Below are positions 54,546-62,272 of a stretch of DNA of 64,000 bases, one piece after another. The notes below the pieces were generated by a model. It saw only the letters and a list, made by a program, of their open reading frames with translations. It made no database searches and was not told the DNA's origin. The position numbers were made by a program, and so were the translations under genes. How positions within the stretch are numbered: position 1 is the stretch's first letter; the number at the start of each line of letters is the position of its first letter. The stretch lies in NCBI RefSeq assembly GCF_016908855.1, contig NZ_JAFBER010000013.1, forward strand, positions 17,986-81,985, read 5' to 3'. The stretch comes from Scopulibacillus daqui (GTDB lineage: Bacteria; Bacillota; Bacilli; Bacillales; Sporolactobacillaceae).

Positions 54546-54562
54546 CGCAACTATAAGTTGCG
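54546..54562. promoter_or_regulatory. Palindrome upstream of the XRE gene
   Basis: CGCAACT-ATA-AGTTGCG is a perfect 7-3-7 inverted repeat in an AT-rich stretch. It is a plausible operator for the XRE protein; position and symmetry are the only evidence. Confidence 0.45.
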
Positions 54563-54703
54563 AAACAAATTTAACACAAAATCTCATTTAAAAGGAAAAA
54601 ATTCACTGAATAATCTTTCATGGCCACCGAATAAATAAGTGCTTAATCACCCCATATATAACGAAAATGATTAATAATACATTGAATTTCTGTGCAATAT
54701 GGC

Positions 54704-54832
54704 TTAAATATAACTTTGTAGAGCTTTTACTGTATAGCCTTCTTTTTCAAGGATAGAAATGTACTTTTTAAATGCTGATTCTTTTATGTTCAGTTTAGAA
54801 ATGACATCTCTAGATTTATAGACAACAGTCAT
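54704..54832 (-). CDS. Short HTH-type DNA-binding protein, probably a truncated gene
   Basis: Forty-two residues, MTVVYKSRDVISKLNIKESA, FKKYISILEKEGYTVKALQS, then a stop. GGAGGTG lies eight bases before the ATG. The sequence resembles the N-terminal MerR-like helix-turn-helix of larger plasmid/phage-type proteins (the DUF3967 group), which continue after GYTVKR; here it ends at once. Likely a truncated remnant that may still be translated. Confidence 0.5.
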   Translation of the reverse strand: MTVVYKSRDVISKLNIKESAFKKYISILEKEGYTVKALQSYI

Positions 54833-55046
54833 GGCAGCACACCTCCAACTATTTATTCGTCATTAGGTTATGACATCCCTTTAAAGACCGATGTCACGAT
54901 TTTCTGCGCCGTTTTTGGAAGTCCAGTATATATTTTCATACAGAGCTAAAACAGGTAAAATGACAAGATCAAAATAGGTGAAAAGGCAAAAAAGATAGGT
55001 ACGATAAGGTACATTTATCCATTTATATTTGTCTTCTTTCGACGGT

Positions 55047-55244
55047 CTAATAATGTTCAATCAGCTGATCTATTTTTTCCTCTGAGTATTGTTCTGATTT
55101 TTGCCATACGTGGAGTACAAGTTCGTCAATATATTGATTTATCGGAGTTATTTCACAAATAAAGCCGCCTATAATAGGGGATTTGTAGTAATATATTTGG
55201 TGATGAAATAGAAAAGTTGCAGGGGACTCTATTAAAAAATTTAT
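55047..55244 (-). pseudogene. Remnant of an unidentified gene
   Basis: A 65-codon frame with no start reads SPIIGGFICEITPINQYIDE, then LVLHVWQKSEQYSEEKIDQL to a stop. It is coding-like but unrecognised. It probably lost its 5' part. 54833-55046 shows nothing. Confidence 0.35.
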
Positions 55245-55279
55245 TTAAATAGGACAAATAATTTAATGAGGGTGATAAA

Positions 55280-55381
55280 GTGGATCTTTTCTCATTTGCA
55301 TCAATGATTTGGCAATTATTATTAATTTGTTCCGGCGGTTATTTAGCTTTTATCATTGGTCGATGGCTGTTTAAGCGTTAA
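55280..55381 (+). CDS. Possible 33-residue membrane peptide
   Basis: A GTG frame gives MDLFSFASMIWQLLLICSGG and YLAFIIGRWLFKR. It has one membrane segment and a basic end; GAGGGTGA lies eight bases upstream. It may be a small membrane protein or a type I toxin-like peptide, but no antisense RNA is apparent. The stop is immediately followed by the IS-like hairpin. Confidence 0.4.
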   Translation: MDLFSFASMIWQLLLICSGGYLAFIIGRWLFKR

Positions 55382-55382
55382 G

Positions 55383-55441
55383 GGGGCTGTCCAAAGTCAA
55401 GGCAACTGACTTTTTGGACAGCCTCTTTTTCATTTTTTTGC
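55383..55441 (+). repeat. IS1182-like terminal hairpin, plus orientation
   Basis: GGGGGCTGTCCAAAGTCA pairs with TGACTTTTTGGACAGCC and is followed by TCTTTTTCATTTTTT. The same arms and the same trailing CTTTTTCATTTTTT occur on the minus strand at 60398-60340, where they immediately precede an IS1182-type transposase start. This copy is therefore an isolated left end in inverse orientation. From 55442 to 55611 only the operon leader follows. Confidence 0.65.
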
Positions 55442-55611
55442 CCTTCTAATGATGTCATCTAAAAAATAAGCTGTCATATGACAACTCATGAGTCATAAAC
55501 TTTTTCTGGCCAGGAATTATATTAATCAATCATCCTTTAAGACATAGTTTTGGTTATCCTTTACGGAGATTTCATTGTGGAAAACACCAGTTTTTGAATG
55601 GGGGAGTCTGC

Positions 55612-56403
55612 ATGGAAAAAACGAGACGGATGTCTAAGATATTCGCTGAAGATGGCAAGTCGATAACGTTGGCTTTAGATGGCTGTTATTTTTCAACAAA
55701 AACAGCGGGGATTGATGATGCGATCGCTCAATTGCCAAAGATGATTGAAAATGGCCTTGATGCGGTGATTGTGACGTATGGGATGGCGAAGACGTATGAA
55801 AGTTCATTAACACAAGTGGGGATGCTCGTTCGTGCTGATATATCAACCCGTGTGTTTGATCCGAATGTCCCTGGTACAACTCGTCTCATATCGATTGAGG
55901 ATGCACTGAAGCTTGGGGCAGATGGTGTGATTGCCATGACGTTCCCAGGTGCATCTAGTGAAGCTTCTTCACACGAAGCGGCTTGGGAATTGGCTCGTGA
56001 GGCAGACAAGTGGCAAATGCCATTCATGTGCGAGACCTTGCCATATGGCTATGCGATAACGAATGAAGCTTCCGGCCATCCTGATGTTATTGCCGCTGGG
56101 GCGCGGATCGGAACAGAACTTGGTGCAGATATCATTAAGACGCGATTTTCCGGCGAGTCCGGAGACGCTAAGATCATTAGCAGTGCCCAAAGACCTGTAC
56201 TTGCTTTAGGCGGACCGAAAGCAGATCACATTCTAGATTATTTCAAATTCGTTAAGCATTGCATGGATGTAGGCGCAAAAGGGGTTGCTGTTGGCCGGAA
56301 TATTACGCAAAGTGATAATCCAGCGGGAGTTGTGGCCGGATTGAATGTGATGATACATCAGAATGGTACGGTTGAAGAGGCTTATGAAGCCTATCATGCA
56401 TGA
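55612..56403 (+). CDS. Class I aldolase (DhnA/LsrF/DeoC-type)
   Basis: A 263-residue TIM-barrel class I aldolase. SITLALDGCYFSTKTAG is strand 1, TRLISIEDALKLGADGVI follows, the Schiff-base Lys is in ELGADIIKTRFSG, and VLALGGPKA and GVAVGRNI bind phosphate. It resembles the FBA-class-I-like DhnA family and LsrF thiolase; the substrate is unknown. ATG at 55612 with GGGGGAG six bases upstream. It heads the operon with kinase, SDR and dehydrogenase and would cleave a phosphorylated ketose produced by them. Confidence 0.83.
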   Translation: MEKTRRMSKIFAEDGKSITLALDGCYFSTKTAGIDDAIAQLPKMIENGLDAVIVTYGMAKTYESSLTQVGMLVRADISTRVFDPNVPGTTRLISIEDALKLGADGVIAMTFPGASSEASSHEAAWELAREADKWQMPFMCETLPYGYAITNEASGHPDVIAAGARIGTELGADIIKTRFSGESGDAKIISSAQRPVLALGGPKADHILDYFKFVKHCMDVGAKGVAVGRNITQSDNPAGVVAGLNVMIHQNGTVEEAYEAYHA

Positions 56404-56573
56404 TAAAACAAAGCCCCGCATACGATGTATAAGAACACTTTGCTGGAATCCGGCGGGTTCAAGTCAGTGACAAGAAAATAAGATGAACTTAACCTATTAA
56501 CCTCAAAGAATGGCAGAAATTGATGGTCAACTTTGGGATGATATATTTGCTTTTTCAAAAAGGGGGGACGGGC

Positions 56574-58091
56574 TTGGAGAACTATTTGCTTGGGATTGAT
56601 AATGGCGGAACCGTTACAAAGGCAGCGCTTTATACGTTGACGGGTAAAGAGGCGGCAATTGCCTCGCGAAAGACCAAAATGATGATGCCCAAGCCTTTTC
56701 GTACGGAACGTGATTTGGATGAGCTGTGGAAGGCAAATGTTGAAGTGATCAGAGAAGTTATTGAAAAGTCCAGAATCGACGCCGGTCAAATTTCCGGCGT
56801 ATCGGTGACGGGGCATGGAAACGGCCTTTATTTGATAAGAAAAGACGGCAAGCCGGCTTACAACGGCATTATTTCAACCGATCAGCGAGCTAAGACATAT
56901 ATTGATGAATGGTACAGGAATCCGCGTTTTGAAACAGAAGTGCTTCCCAAAACTATGCAGTCGGTATGGGCGGGTCAGCCGGTTGCCTTGCTGGCTTGGC
57001 TTAGAGATCATGAACCAGAAGTGATTGAGCAAACAGATGATATATTGATGGTCAAAGATTTTCTGCGCTTTAAGCTGACGGGTGAAACCCATTTGGAGCT
57101 GACTGATGTATCCGGAACAAGCCTGTTGAATGTGAGAGAGCGGTGTTTTGATAAGGATTTGCTTGCTTTTTTCGGGCTGGAGGATATGATTTCCAAGCTC
57201 CCCCCGCTTAGACAATCCACTGATATATGCGGTTACGTTACTGAAGAAGCGGCGCAATTAACGGGTCTTAAAGCAGGTACGCCGGTTGCCGGAGGGGTTT
57301 TTGATATTGCTGCTTCAGCCGTCGCTTCAGGCCTTGTCGAAGAAAATAAGCTATGCATTGTTGCCGGTACATGGAGTATTAATGAATATATCACAAAAAT
57401 GCCGGTCATTGATAAACATTTATTTATGACATCGATCTACTGTTTGGATGATTATTGGCTGATAACTGAAGCAAGTCCTACATCTGCCAGTAATCTTGAA
57501 TGGTTTATTGACAGATTTATGATTAAAGAAAAAATTGTGGCTGAAAGTCAAGGCCAGTCGGTATACGAACTCTGCAACGAATTAGTCGCTTCCGTTTCTT
57601 CAGAGGAAAGTGACCTTTTGTTTTTCCCATTTCTATTTGGATCAAATACAGTTTCAAATGCCAATGCCTGTTTTATTGGTATGAACAGCTGGCATCAAAG
57701 GGGACATTTATTGCAAGCGGTTTACGAGGGCATCGTATTTAGCCATATGTATCATATTGAACGTTTAGTTAAATACAGAAAAAAGCTTGAAGCGGCCCGC
57801 ATTGCCGGGGGTGTCGCAAAATCGGACGTATGGCTGCAAATGTTCGCTGACTGTCTGCAGATGCCGCTGGAGATTGTCGAAGCAAAAGAACAAGGCACGC
57901 TTGGCACAGCTATGTGCGCGGGTGTAATGACAGGATGCTATGAATCTATCAAAAAAGCGGCAGATAAAATGGTGAAAATCGACCGTATCATTAAGCCGAA
58001 TAAGGAAAAGGCACCGATTTATAGAAGGAAGTACGAGCACTACAAAGCTGCTTTGAAAAAGATGGAAAACGTATGGAAGGCAGGCGGTTAA
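56574..58091 (+). CDS. FGGY-family carbohydrate kinase
   Basis: A 505-residue sugar kinase. The ATP/sugar site opens YLLGIDNGGTVTKAALY; GVSVTGHGNGLYLI, GGVFDIAASAVASGLV and GTWSINEYITKM are typical FGGY blocks, and RIAGGVAKSDVWLQMFADCL closes the domain. It is nearest in style to L-xylulose/LyxK- or LsrK-like kinases. The TTG at 56574 stands six bases after GGGGGG and gives the family start; the ATG at 56520 would add 18 unlikely residues. Probably phosphorylates a ketose that the aldolase splits. Confidence 0.85.
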   Translation: MENYLLGIDNGGTVTKAALYTLTGKEAAIASRKTKMMMPKPFRTERDLDELWKANVEVIREVIEKSRIDAGQISGVSVTGHGNGLYLIRKDGKPAYNGIISTDQRAKTYIDEWYRNPRFETEVLPKTMQSVWAGQPVALLAWLRDHEPEVIEQTDDILMVKDFLRFKLTGETHLELTDVSGTSLLNVRERCFDKDLLAFFGLEDMISKLPPLRQSTDICGYVTEEAAQLTGLKAGTPVAGGVFDIAASAVASGLVEENKLCIVAGTWSINEYITKMPVIDKHLFMTSIYCLDDYWLITEASPTSASNLEWFIDRFMIKEKIVAESQGQSVYELCNELVASVSSEESDLLFFPFLFGSNTVSNANACFIGMNSWHQRGHLLQAVYEGIVFSHMYHIERLVKYRKKLEAARIAGGVAKSDVWLQMFADCLQMPLEIVEAKEQGTLGTAMCAGVMTGCYESIKKAADKMVKIDRIIKPNKEKAPIYRRKYEHYKAALKKMENVWKAGG

Positions 58092-58094
58092 CAA

Positions 58095-58853
58095 ATGGAA
58101 CTTGGCCTTAAAGAAAAAAACGCCATTGTCACAGGAGGGTCTCGAGGAGTGGGCCGGGCGATTGCTCTGGCATTAGCTAAGGAAGGCGCTAATGTTGCTC
58201 TCACTTATCGAAGCCATCGTGAAAAAGCACAGGAAGTTGTTGAAAGCATTAAATCGTTTGGCCGTAAAGCTTTTGCCTATCAAGTTAATTTAGCTGATAC
58301 CAATGAGGCCGCTGAGTCAGTCCATAAAGCCATTCGAGATTTTGGCGGAGTAGATGTCCTCATTAATAATGCGGGTATATGGCCCAAATGTTATGTAAAG
58401 GATATGGATTTGACAGAATGGGAGGAAACCCTCGATGTTAACCTTACAAGTGTCTTCCTGACTTGTCAGGCCTTTACAAACTATTGCTTAGAACAGAACA
58501 GAAAAGGCAAAATATTAAACATTACCTCTCAGGCGGCATTTTACGGATCAACGACTGGACATGCTCATTATGCGGCAAGCAAGGCAGGAATGGTCGGTTT
58601 TACTATCTCTCTCGCTCGCGAGGTGGCTAAGAGCGGGATTAACGTTAATAACTTGGCATTAGGTATTGTAGAGACTGACATGATAAGAGATTCACTTGAG
58701 AAGCGCAAAGATTATTATCTTAACCGGATACCGCTCGGCCGGGCAGCAGCACCGAAAGAAATTGCCGGCATTGCCATTTTTCTTGTCTCAGAAAAAGCAA
58801 ATTACCTAACAGGAGCAACAATAGATGCCACGGGCGGCATGCTGATGCGCTAG
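58095..58853 (+). CDS. Short-chain dehydrogenase/reductase
   Basis: A 252-residue SDR: AIVTGGSRGVGRAIALAL binds NADP (Arg after the Gly motif), VLINNAGIWPK follows, and catalytic Ser/Tyr/Lys appear in ITSQAAFYGSTTGHAHYAASK. The C-terminus ends ATIDATGGMLM. It starts three bases after the kinase stop, so it is in the same operon, and presumably oxidises a polyol or reduces a ketose. Confidence 0.88.
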   Translation: MELGLKEKNAIVTGGSRGVGRAIALALAKEGANVALTYRSHREKAQEVVESIKSFGRKAFAYQVNLADTNEAAESVHKAIRDFGGVDVLINNAGIWPKCYVKDMDLTEWEETLDVNLTSVFLTCQAFTNYCLEQNRKGKILNITSQAAFYGSTTGHAHYAASKAGMVGFTISLAREVAKSGINVNNLALGIVETDMIRDSLEKRKDYYLNRIPLGRAAAPKEIAGIAIFLVSEKANYLTGATIDATGGMLMR

Positions 58854-58903
58854 TTGCAATCATTAGGCCGAAACATTTTATAAAGGGTAGGGAAGTGTGA
58901 ATA

Positions 58904-59908
58904 TTGAAATGCTTAGCTATTACAGATTTGTTCATCCCAGGCGATATGATGGAAGAAGGGTTAAAAGAGCTGGCAAAGGCCGGCATTGACGTGACTATTA
59001 GGGAATGGAAACATAAAAATTTGGAGGAGCTTCAGAAAGACAATTTGGCAATAGAACAAGGCGGCAGCGAAGCTGTTAACCTCCCTCAAACTTTACTTAA
59101 AGATATAGAAACGTTTGACATACTCATTACGCAATTTGCGCCGATTAATGAAAAAGTGATTCGAGCTGCTCAACAATTAAAGGTTATCGGTGTTCTTCGC
59201 GGCGGAAAGGAAAATATCAACGAGAAATTAGCGAAGGAGAAAAATATTAAAGTAATCAACACACCTGGGCGAAACGCTCGAAGCGTCGCAGAATTCACCG
59301 TTGGATTAATCTTATCGGAAATGCGAAATATTGCCCGTTCACATGCTGCTTTGAAAAAGGGACGATGGCGAAAGGATTTCCCGAATAGTGCCTTCGTTCC
59401 GGAACTTGAAGACAGAACTGTCGGTTTGATCGGCCTAGGGAACATTGGCCGGCTCGTTGGCCGTTTCCTAAGCGGTTTCGATATGCGGGTTATTTTTTAT
59501 GACCCGTATTTTAACGGTCAAACGGATTACGAACAAGTAAATCTGGACACTTTGCTTAAGCAGTCTGATGTTGTTTCAATGCATGCCCGGCTGACGGAAG
59601 AAACAAAACATATGATTCGCTTCGAACACTTTCAAAAAATGAGGGATACAGCGATCTTTGTCAATTCGGCACGCTCCGGCCTTGTAAAGGAAGATGATCT
59701 TATTAAAGCCTTGCGATATAACGAGATTGCCGGTGCGGCGTTGGATACTTTTGATCGTGAACCTCTCCCAGATAACAGCCCGCTGGTACAGCTGGATAAT
59801 GTCACACTGACCTCGCACTTGGCAGGCAGTACAAACGATGCTTTTCGCAATACGCCAAAGAAGCTTTCTAAGTATTTAATCAGCTATTTGGAAGCGCAAA
59901 TTGAATGA
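58904..59908 (+). CDS. D-isomer-specific 2-hydroxyacid dehydrogenase
   Basis: A 334-residue dehydrogenase. NAD site VGLIGLGNIGRLVGRFL, catalytic Arg in FVNSARSGLV, Glu in LDTFDREPLP and His in LTSHLAGST are present in order. Such enzymes reduce 2-oxoacids or oxidise D-2-hydroxyacids; phosphoglycerate-dehydrogenase-like or glyoxylate-reductase-like roles are possible. TTG start with AGGGAAG eight bases upstream. It follows the SDR by 50 bases as the last gene of the operon. Confidence 0.87.
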   Translation: MKCLAITDLFIPGDMMEEGLKELAKAGIDVTIREWKHKNLEELQKDNLAIEQGGSEAVNLPQTLLKDIETFDILITQFAPINEKVIRAAQQLKVIGVLRGGKENINEKLAKEKNIKVINTPGRNARSVAEFTVGLILSEMRNIARSHAALKKGRWRKDFPNSAFVPELEDRTVGLIGLGNIGRLVGRFLSGFDMRVIFYDPYFNGQTDYEQVNLDTLLKQSDVVSMHARLTEETKHMIRFEHFQKMRDTAIFVNSARSGLVKEDDLIKALRYNEIAGAALDTFDREPLPDNSPLVQLDNVTLTSHLAGSTNDAFRNTPKKLSKYLISYLEAQIE

Positions 59909-59934
59909 AACGGCATTTAATGATGAATTCCTAT

Positions 59935-60256
59935 TTTCGTTTTCGATGCCGCGACAAGAGTAAACCTTTTGGGAATAAGCATAGAGAATGATTTTAAGCA
60001 TCATTTTCGGATGATAGGAACTTCTGCCGCCTTTATAATGAGAAAACAATTGGTCATCTGGCACAGCTTCAACCATTTCATCCACCACACGTGCGGCATG
60101 ATGCTCTGGTATGAGTGATTCAATATCAAAAATAGCTTGAACTTGACGATTATTATATGGTTTGAAAGTAGGGGCTAATTGTCTTTTGGCGTTCTTTTTA
60201 TCCTCTGTCTCTGGAAGAAATGTCATTTGCGTGTTATAATTATCATGATTACTCAT
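59935..60256 (-). pseudogene. IS1182-family transposase, N-terminal fragment
   Basis: The minus strand from an ATG at 60256 (AAAGGACG upstream) reads QLAPTFKPYNNRQVQAIF, LIPEHHAARVVDEMVEAV, and GGRSSYHPKMMLKIILYAY SQ then KVYSCRGIEN, the N-terminal third of IS1182-type DDE transposases. Similarity ends near 59939, just 27 bases past the dehydrogenase gene, so at least two thirds of the transposase are deleted. No DDE residues remain. Confidence 0.85.
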
Positions 60257-60339
60257 AAAAAATCGTCCTTTCTTTAAATGTTTGTGTGGTAACTTCATTT
60301 TACAAGATTGGGCGATTTTTTTGTGTACTTTTTTAAATA

Positions 60340-60398
60340 AAAAATGAAAAAGGGGCGCCAAAAAGTCAGTTATACTGACTTTTTGGACAGCCCCCAGC
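60340..60398 (-). repeat. IS1182-like terminal hairpin, minus orientation
   Basis: On the minus strand GGGGGCTGTCCAAAAAGTCA pairs with TGACTTTTTGGCGCC and is followed by CCTTTTTCATTTTTT, then by the transposase leader. It is the left end of the truncated element and is the inverted partner of the copy at 55383-55441. Confidence 0.75.
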
Positions 60399-60431
60399 CC
60401 TAATCTTATTTTCTAGAGTTTTTTAAGAAAG

Positions 60432-60626
60432 TTATTTTCCTGGGTCTGTTTTGCTATCAAGTCGCCTAGCGAATCGAAAAATAAAGAATAACATCACTGC
60501 AATTGCTACTGTAATAAGAAGGCTAACGAAAAAGTTGTAATGGAATACAGACTTAAACGCATTTTGAATAAACAAGCTCAAAACCACGACTAAAATCATG
60601 ACAAAGTCACTTTGATGTTTTCCCAT
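60432..60626 (-). CDS. Small two-segment membrane protein
   Basis: A 64-residue protein with two hydrophobic segments (FVMILVVVLSLFIQNAF and FFVSLLITVAIAVMLFFIF) and a basic tail. AGGAGGAGG lies 11 bases before the ATG. It stands 23 bases after a decayed gene for a secreted protein. A deleted copy of both lies at 10963-11047. Possibly an immunity-type partner, without proof. Confidence 0.65.
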   Translation of the reverse strand: MGKHQSDFVMILVVVLSLFIQNAFKSVFHYNFFVSLLITVAIAVMLFFIFRFARRLDSKTDPGK

Positions 60627-60649
60627 AAATTTTTTTGCCTCCTCCTTTT

Positions 60650-60948
60650 TTATGTACTTGCAGGATCTTCTCCATTTGTCAAACCTGTCAAATATCTAAC
60701 GCTTTTCAAGTTTTCTTTTCCAAACCTATCAATAAGTGCTTGTTCATTAGTTGTTATATATTTATCGTTCTTTTGAGTCGTAGTTTTATTGAAATAAACT
60801 CAAGATTACTAGCAGCCTTTTGAATAGCTTTTTATTCAGGACTCATACCCGCTGCATTGGCTAAAGGGGTAAGGGGCACTGAAAACAATGAAACAACACA
60901 AAGCAAAACTGCTAAAATCCTCAAATTATTCGAATTTACAAGTTGCAT
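60650..60948 (-). pseudogene. Decayed secreted-protein gene
   Basis: An ATG at 60948 opens the signal peptide QLVNSNNLRILAVLLCVVSL then FSVPLTPLANAAG, but a stop appears after MSPE. Coding sense continues in shifted frames: KAIQKAASNLEFIS, then TTTQKNDKYITTNEQALIDR and GKENLKSVRYLTGLTNGEDP before a stop at 60650. So a small secreted protein of about 100 residues has been broken by a stop and a frameshift. Family not recognised. Confidence 0.65.
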
Positions 60949-61180
60949 AAAATAAATACCCTCTCATACAATAGTTCCATTTAATAAAATTAAACCCATG
61001 GAAAATAAACTCTTTAGAACATTGTAACATTCTTAATGATTTTCGCTATATTGTTAACGAAATCTTCTGATTAAATAGGATGAGCTTTTAAGATTTGTAA
61101 ATGTAAATATCAATATCATTAATATTTTTAAAAAAATTTCCATCGTTTGCGGGGAACTTAAAATAAGGAGAATAAAATAG
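60949..61180. other. Intergenic region
   Basis: AT-rich with no recognised gene; it separates the decayed minus-strand secreted-protein gene from the plus-strand array remnant. Confidence 0.4.
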
Positions 61181-61288
61181 TCGAGGAAAGCACCCTCAGC
61201 TGTTATTTTTAAATTAACAAAAAATGGTTTTGGTTATATTGAAACAAATGGTAAAATTAACCTAATGTCAATAAAAGGTGTTGGTTGA
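61181..61288 (+). pseudogene. Tail of a lost gene coupled to the DUF1433-like gene
   Basis: A 35-codon frame without start reads APSAVIFKLTKNGFGYIETN and GKINLMSIKGVG. Its TGA overlaps the TTG start of the next gene by four bases (TTGA), which is typical of true translational coupling, so it is the 3' end of a formerly adjacent gene. Confidence 0.5.
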
Positions 61289-61596
61289 AGATTAAAAAGA
61301 AACTCTGGATAACTATCGGTATTGTTGTTTTAGTTTTCATCATTTTGATAGGAGGTGTCTATTTGAAGCATAAACAAGGCGAAAGAGAAATAGTAGCACA
61401 AGCCGAAAAAGTGGCGGAGAAATATATAAAGGAAAAAGAAGGAATCAAAAATCCCAAATTCAAAGGCTATGAGATTTCTCCAATGGGAGTTCTTACTTTA
61501 GACGATATTATCGGTAAATCTAAAAAAGAAATTGGTGTAGATATGGTTAGAGACGAAAATGATCAGTGGGCGGTCGGAGGTATAGAACATGACTAA
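61285..61596 (+). CDS. Membrane-anchored DUF1433-like protein
   Basis: A 103-residue protein with one N-terminal membrane segment (LWITIGIVVLVFIILIGGVYL) and an outer domain with EKVAEKYIKEKEGIKNPKFK and GYEISPMGVLTLD. The NPMG-like turn before a beta strand suggests DUF1433, a family common next to lipase-like exported proteins in Bacillus. TTG start with AAAGGTG five bases upstream. The next gene overlaps it by eight bases. It may act as immunity protein; inference only. Confidence 0.6.
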   Translation: MKIKKKLWITIGIVVLVFIILIGGVYLKHKQGEREIVAQAEKVAEKYIKEKEGIKNPKFKGYEISPMGVLTLDDIIGKSKKEIGVDMVRDENDQWAVGGIEHD

Positions 61597-62020
61597 TACG
61601 GTGAAAGATAAAGAATATTACATTTTAGCTAATAAATCGTATAACAAAAATATGAGAGACGAAAAAACAATGGGTCATAAAGAATGGAAAATTGCTGATG
61701 GTAAAAAATGGACTACAAAAGACAAAAAAAGCGGCTTTCAAGCCAAAGTTTTTAAACATGCCAATCAAGTCGTTATTGCCTTTGCAGGTACTAGTCCAAA
61801 GGATCCTGGCGATCTTCGGACAGATGTTGAAATGGCTCTTAATGAGAGAAAGAGACGGCAAGAAATGATGAATGAACCTTCTTTCCCTAGATGGGGAGAA
61901 AAGGCAGTGGCAGCCAACGACAACTATGAATCTAAACATGCCAATAAGTTTCACCTAAATATTCTTAATAATTTTTTTGTTGTGAAAAAAGGTTATTTAT
62001 TATATTCTGGATATTGTTAG
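61589..62020 (+). CDS. Truncated lipase-like protein
   Basis: The first 125 residues match the N-terminal part of class-3-lipase-like Firmicute proteins: DKEYYILANKSYNKNM, KWTTKDKKSGFQAKVF and NQVVIAFAGTSPKDPGDLRT. The nucleophile motif GHSLGG, which should follow, is missing; the chain ends with an unrelated FFVVKKGYLLYSGYC. The gene is therefore 3'-truncated, and its product cannot be an active esterase. It overlaps the DUF1433-like gene by eight bases. Confidence 0.65.
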   Translation: MTNTVKDKEYYILANKSYNKNMRDEKTMGHKEWKIADGKKWTTKDKKSGFQAKVFKHANQVVIAFAGTSPKDPGDLRTDVEMALNERKRRQEMMNEPSFPRWGEKAVAANDNYESKHANKFHLNILNNFFVVKKGYLLYSGYC

Positions 62021-62272
62021 GAAGTATTTTATTTGCATTGCCGCACGGGTTCAGACCTATGAAGCTTTCCAATGTATTTTATTAGTGTTGTTCTCGTTAT
62101 ATTTTCTTATGATATGGCTTCTTGTCATCTCATGGTTTGCTTATGGAGCTTTTAACATTTTTTTCTGAGTGACATTAGTCATTGTGCGTACATATTTAAT
62201 ATCTCTCGTTAAAAGTTGTACTTTTTTAGGTAAAACATTTTCTTTTACAATATAATATTTGGAGGAGAGAAT

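Noticed and set aside
55280..55381. A type I toxin-antitoxin system for the 33-residue membrane peptide
   Set aside because: No antisense promoter or complementary RNA could be seen, so only a possible peptide is listed.
60635..60823. Plus-strand frame opposite the decayed secreted-protein gene
   Set aside because: It is antisense to a frame with a clear signal peptide and so is a shadow.
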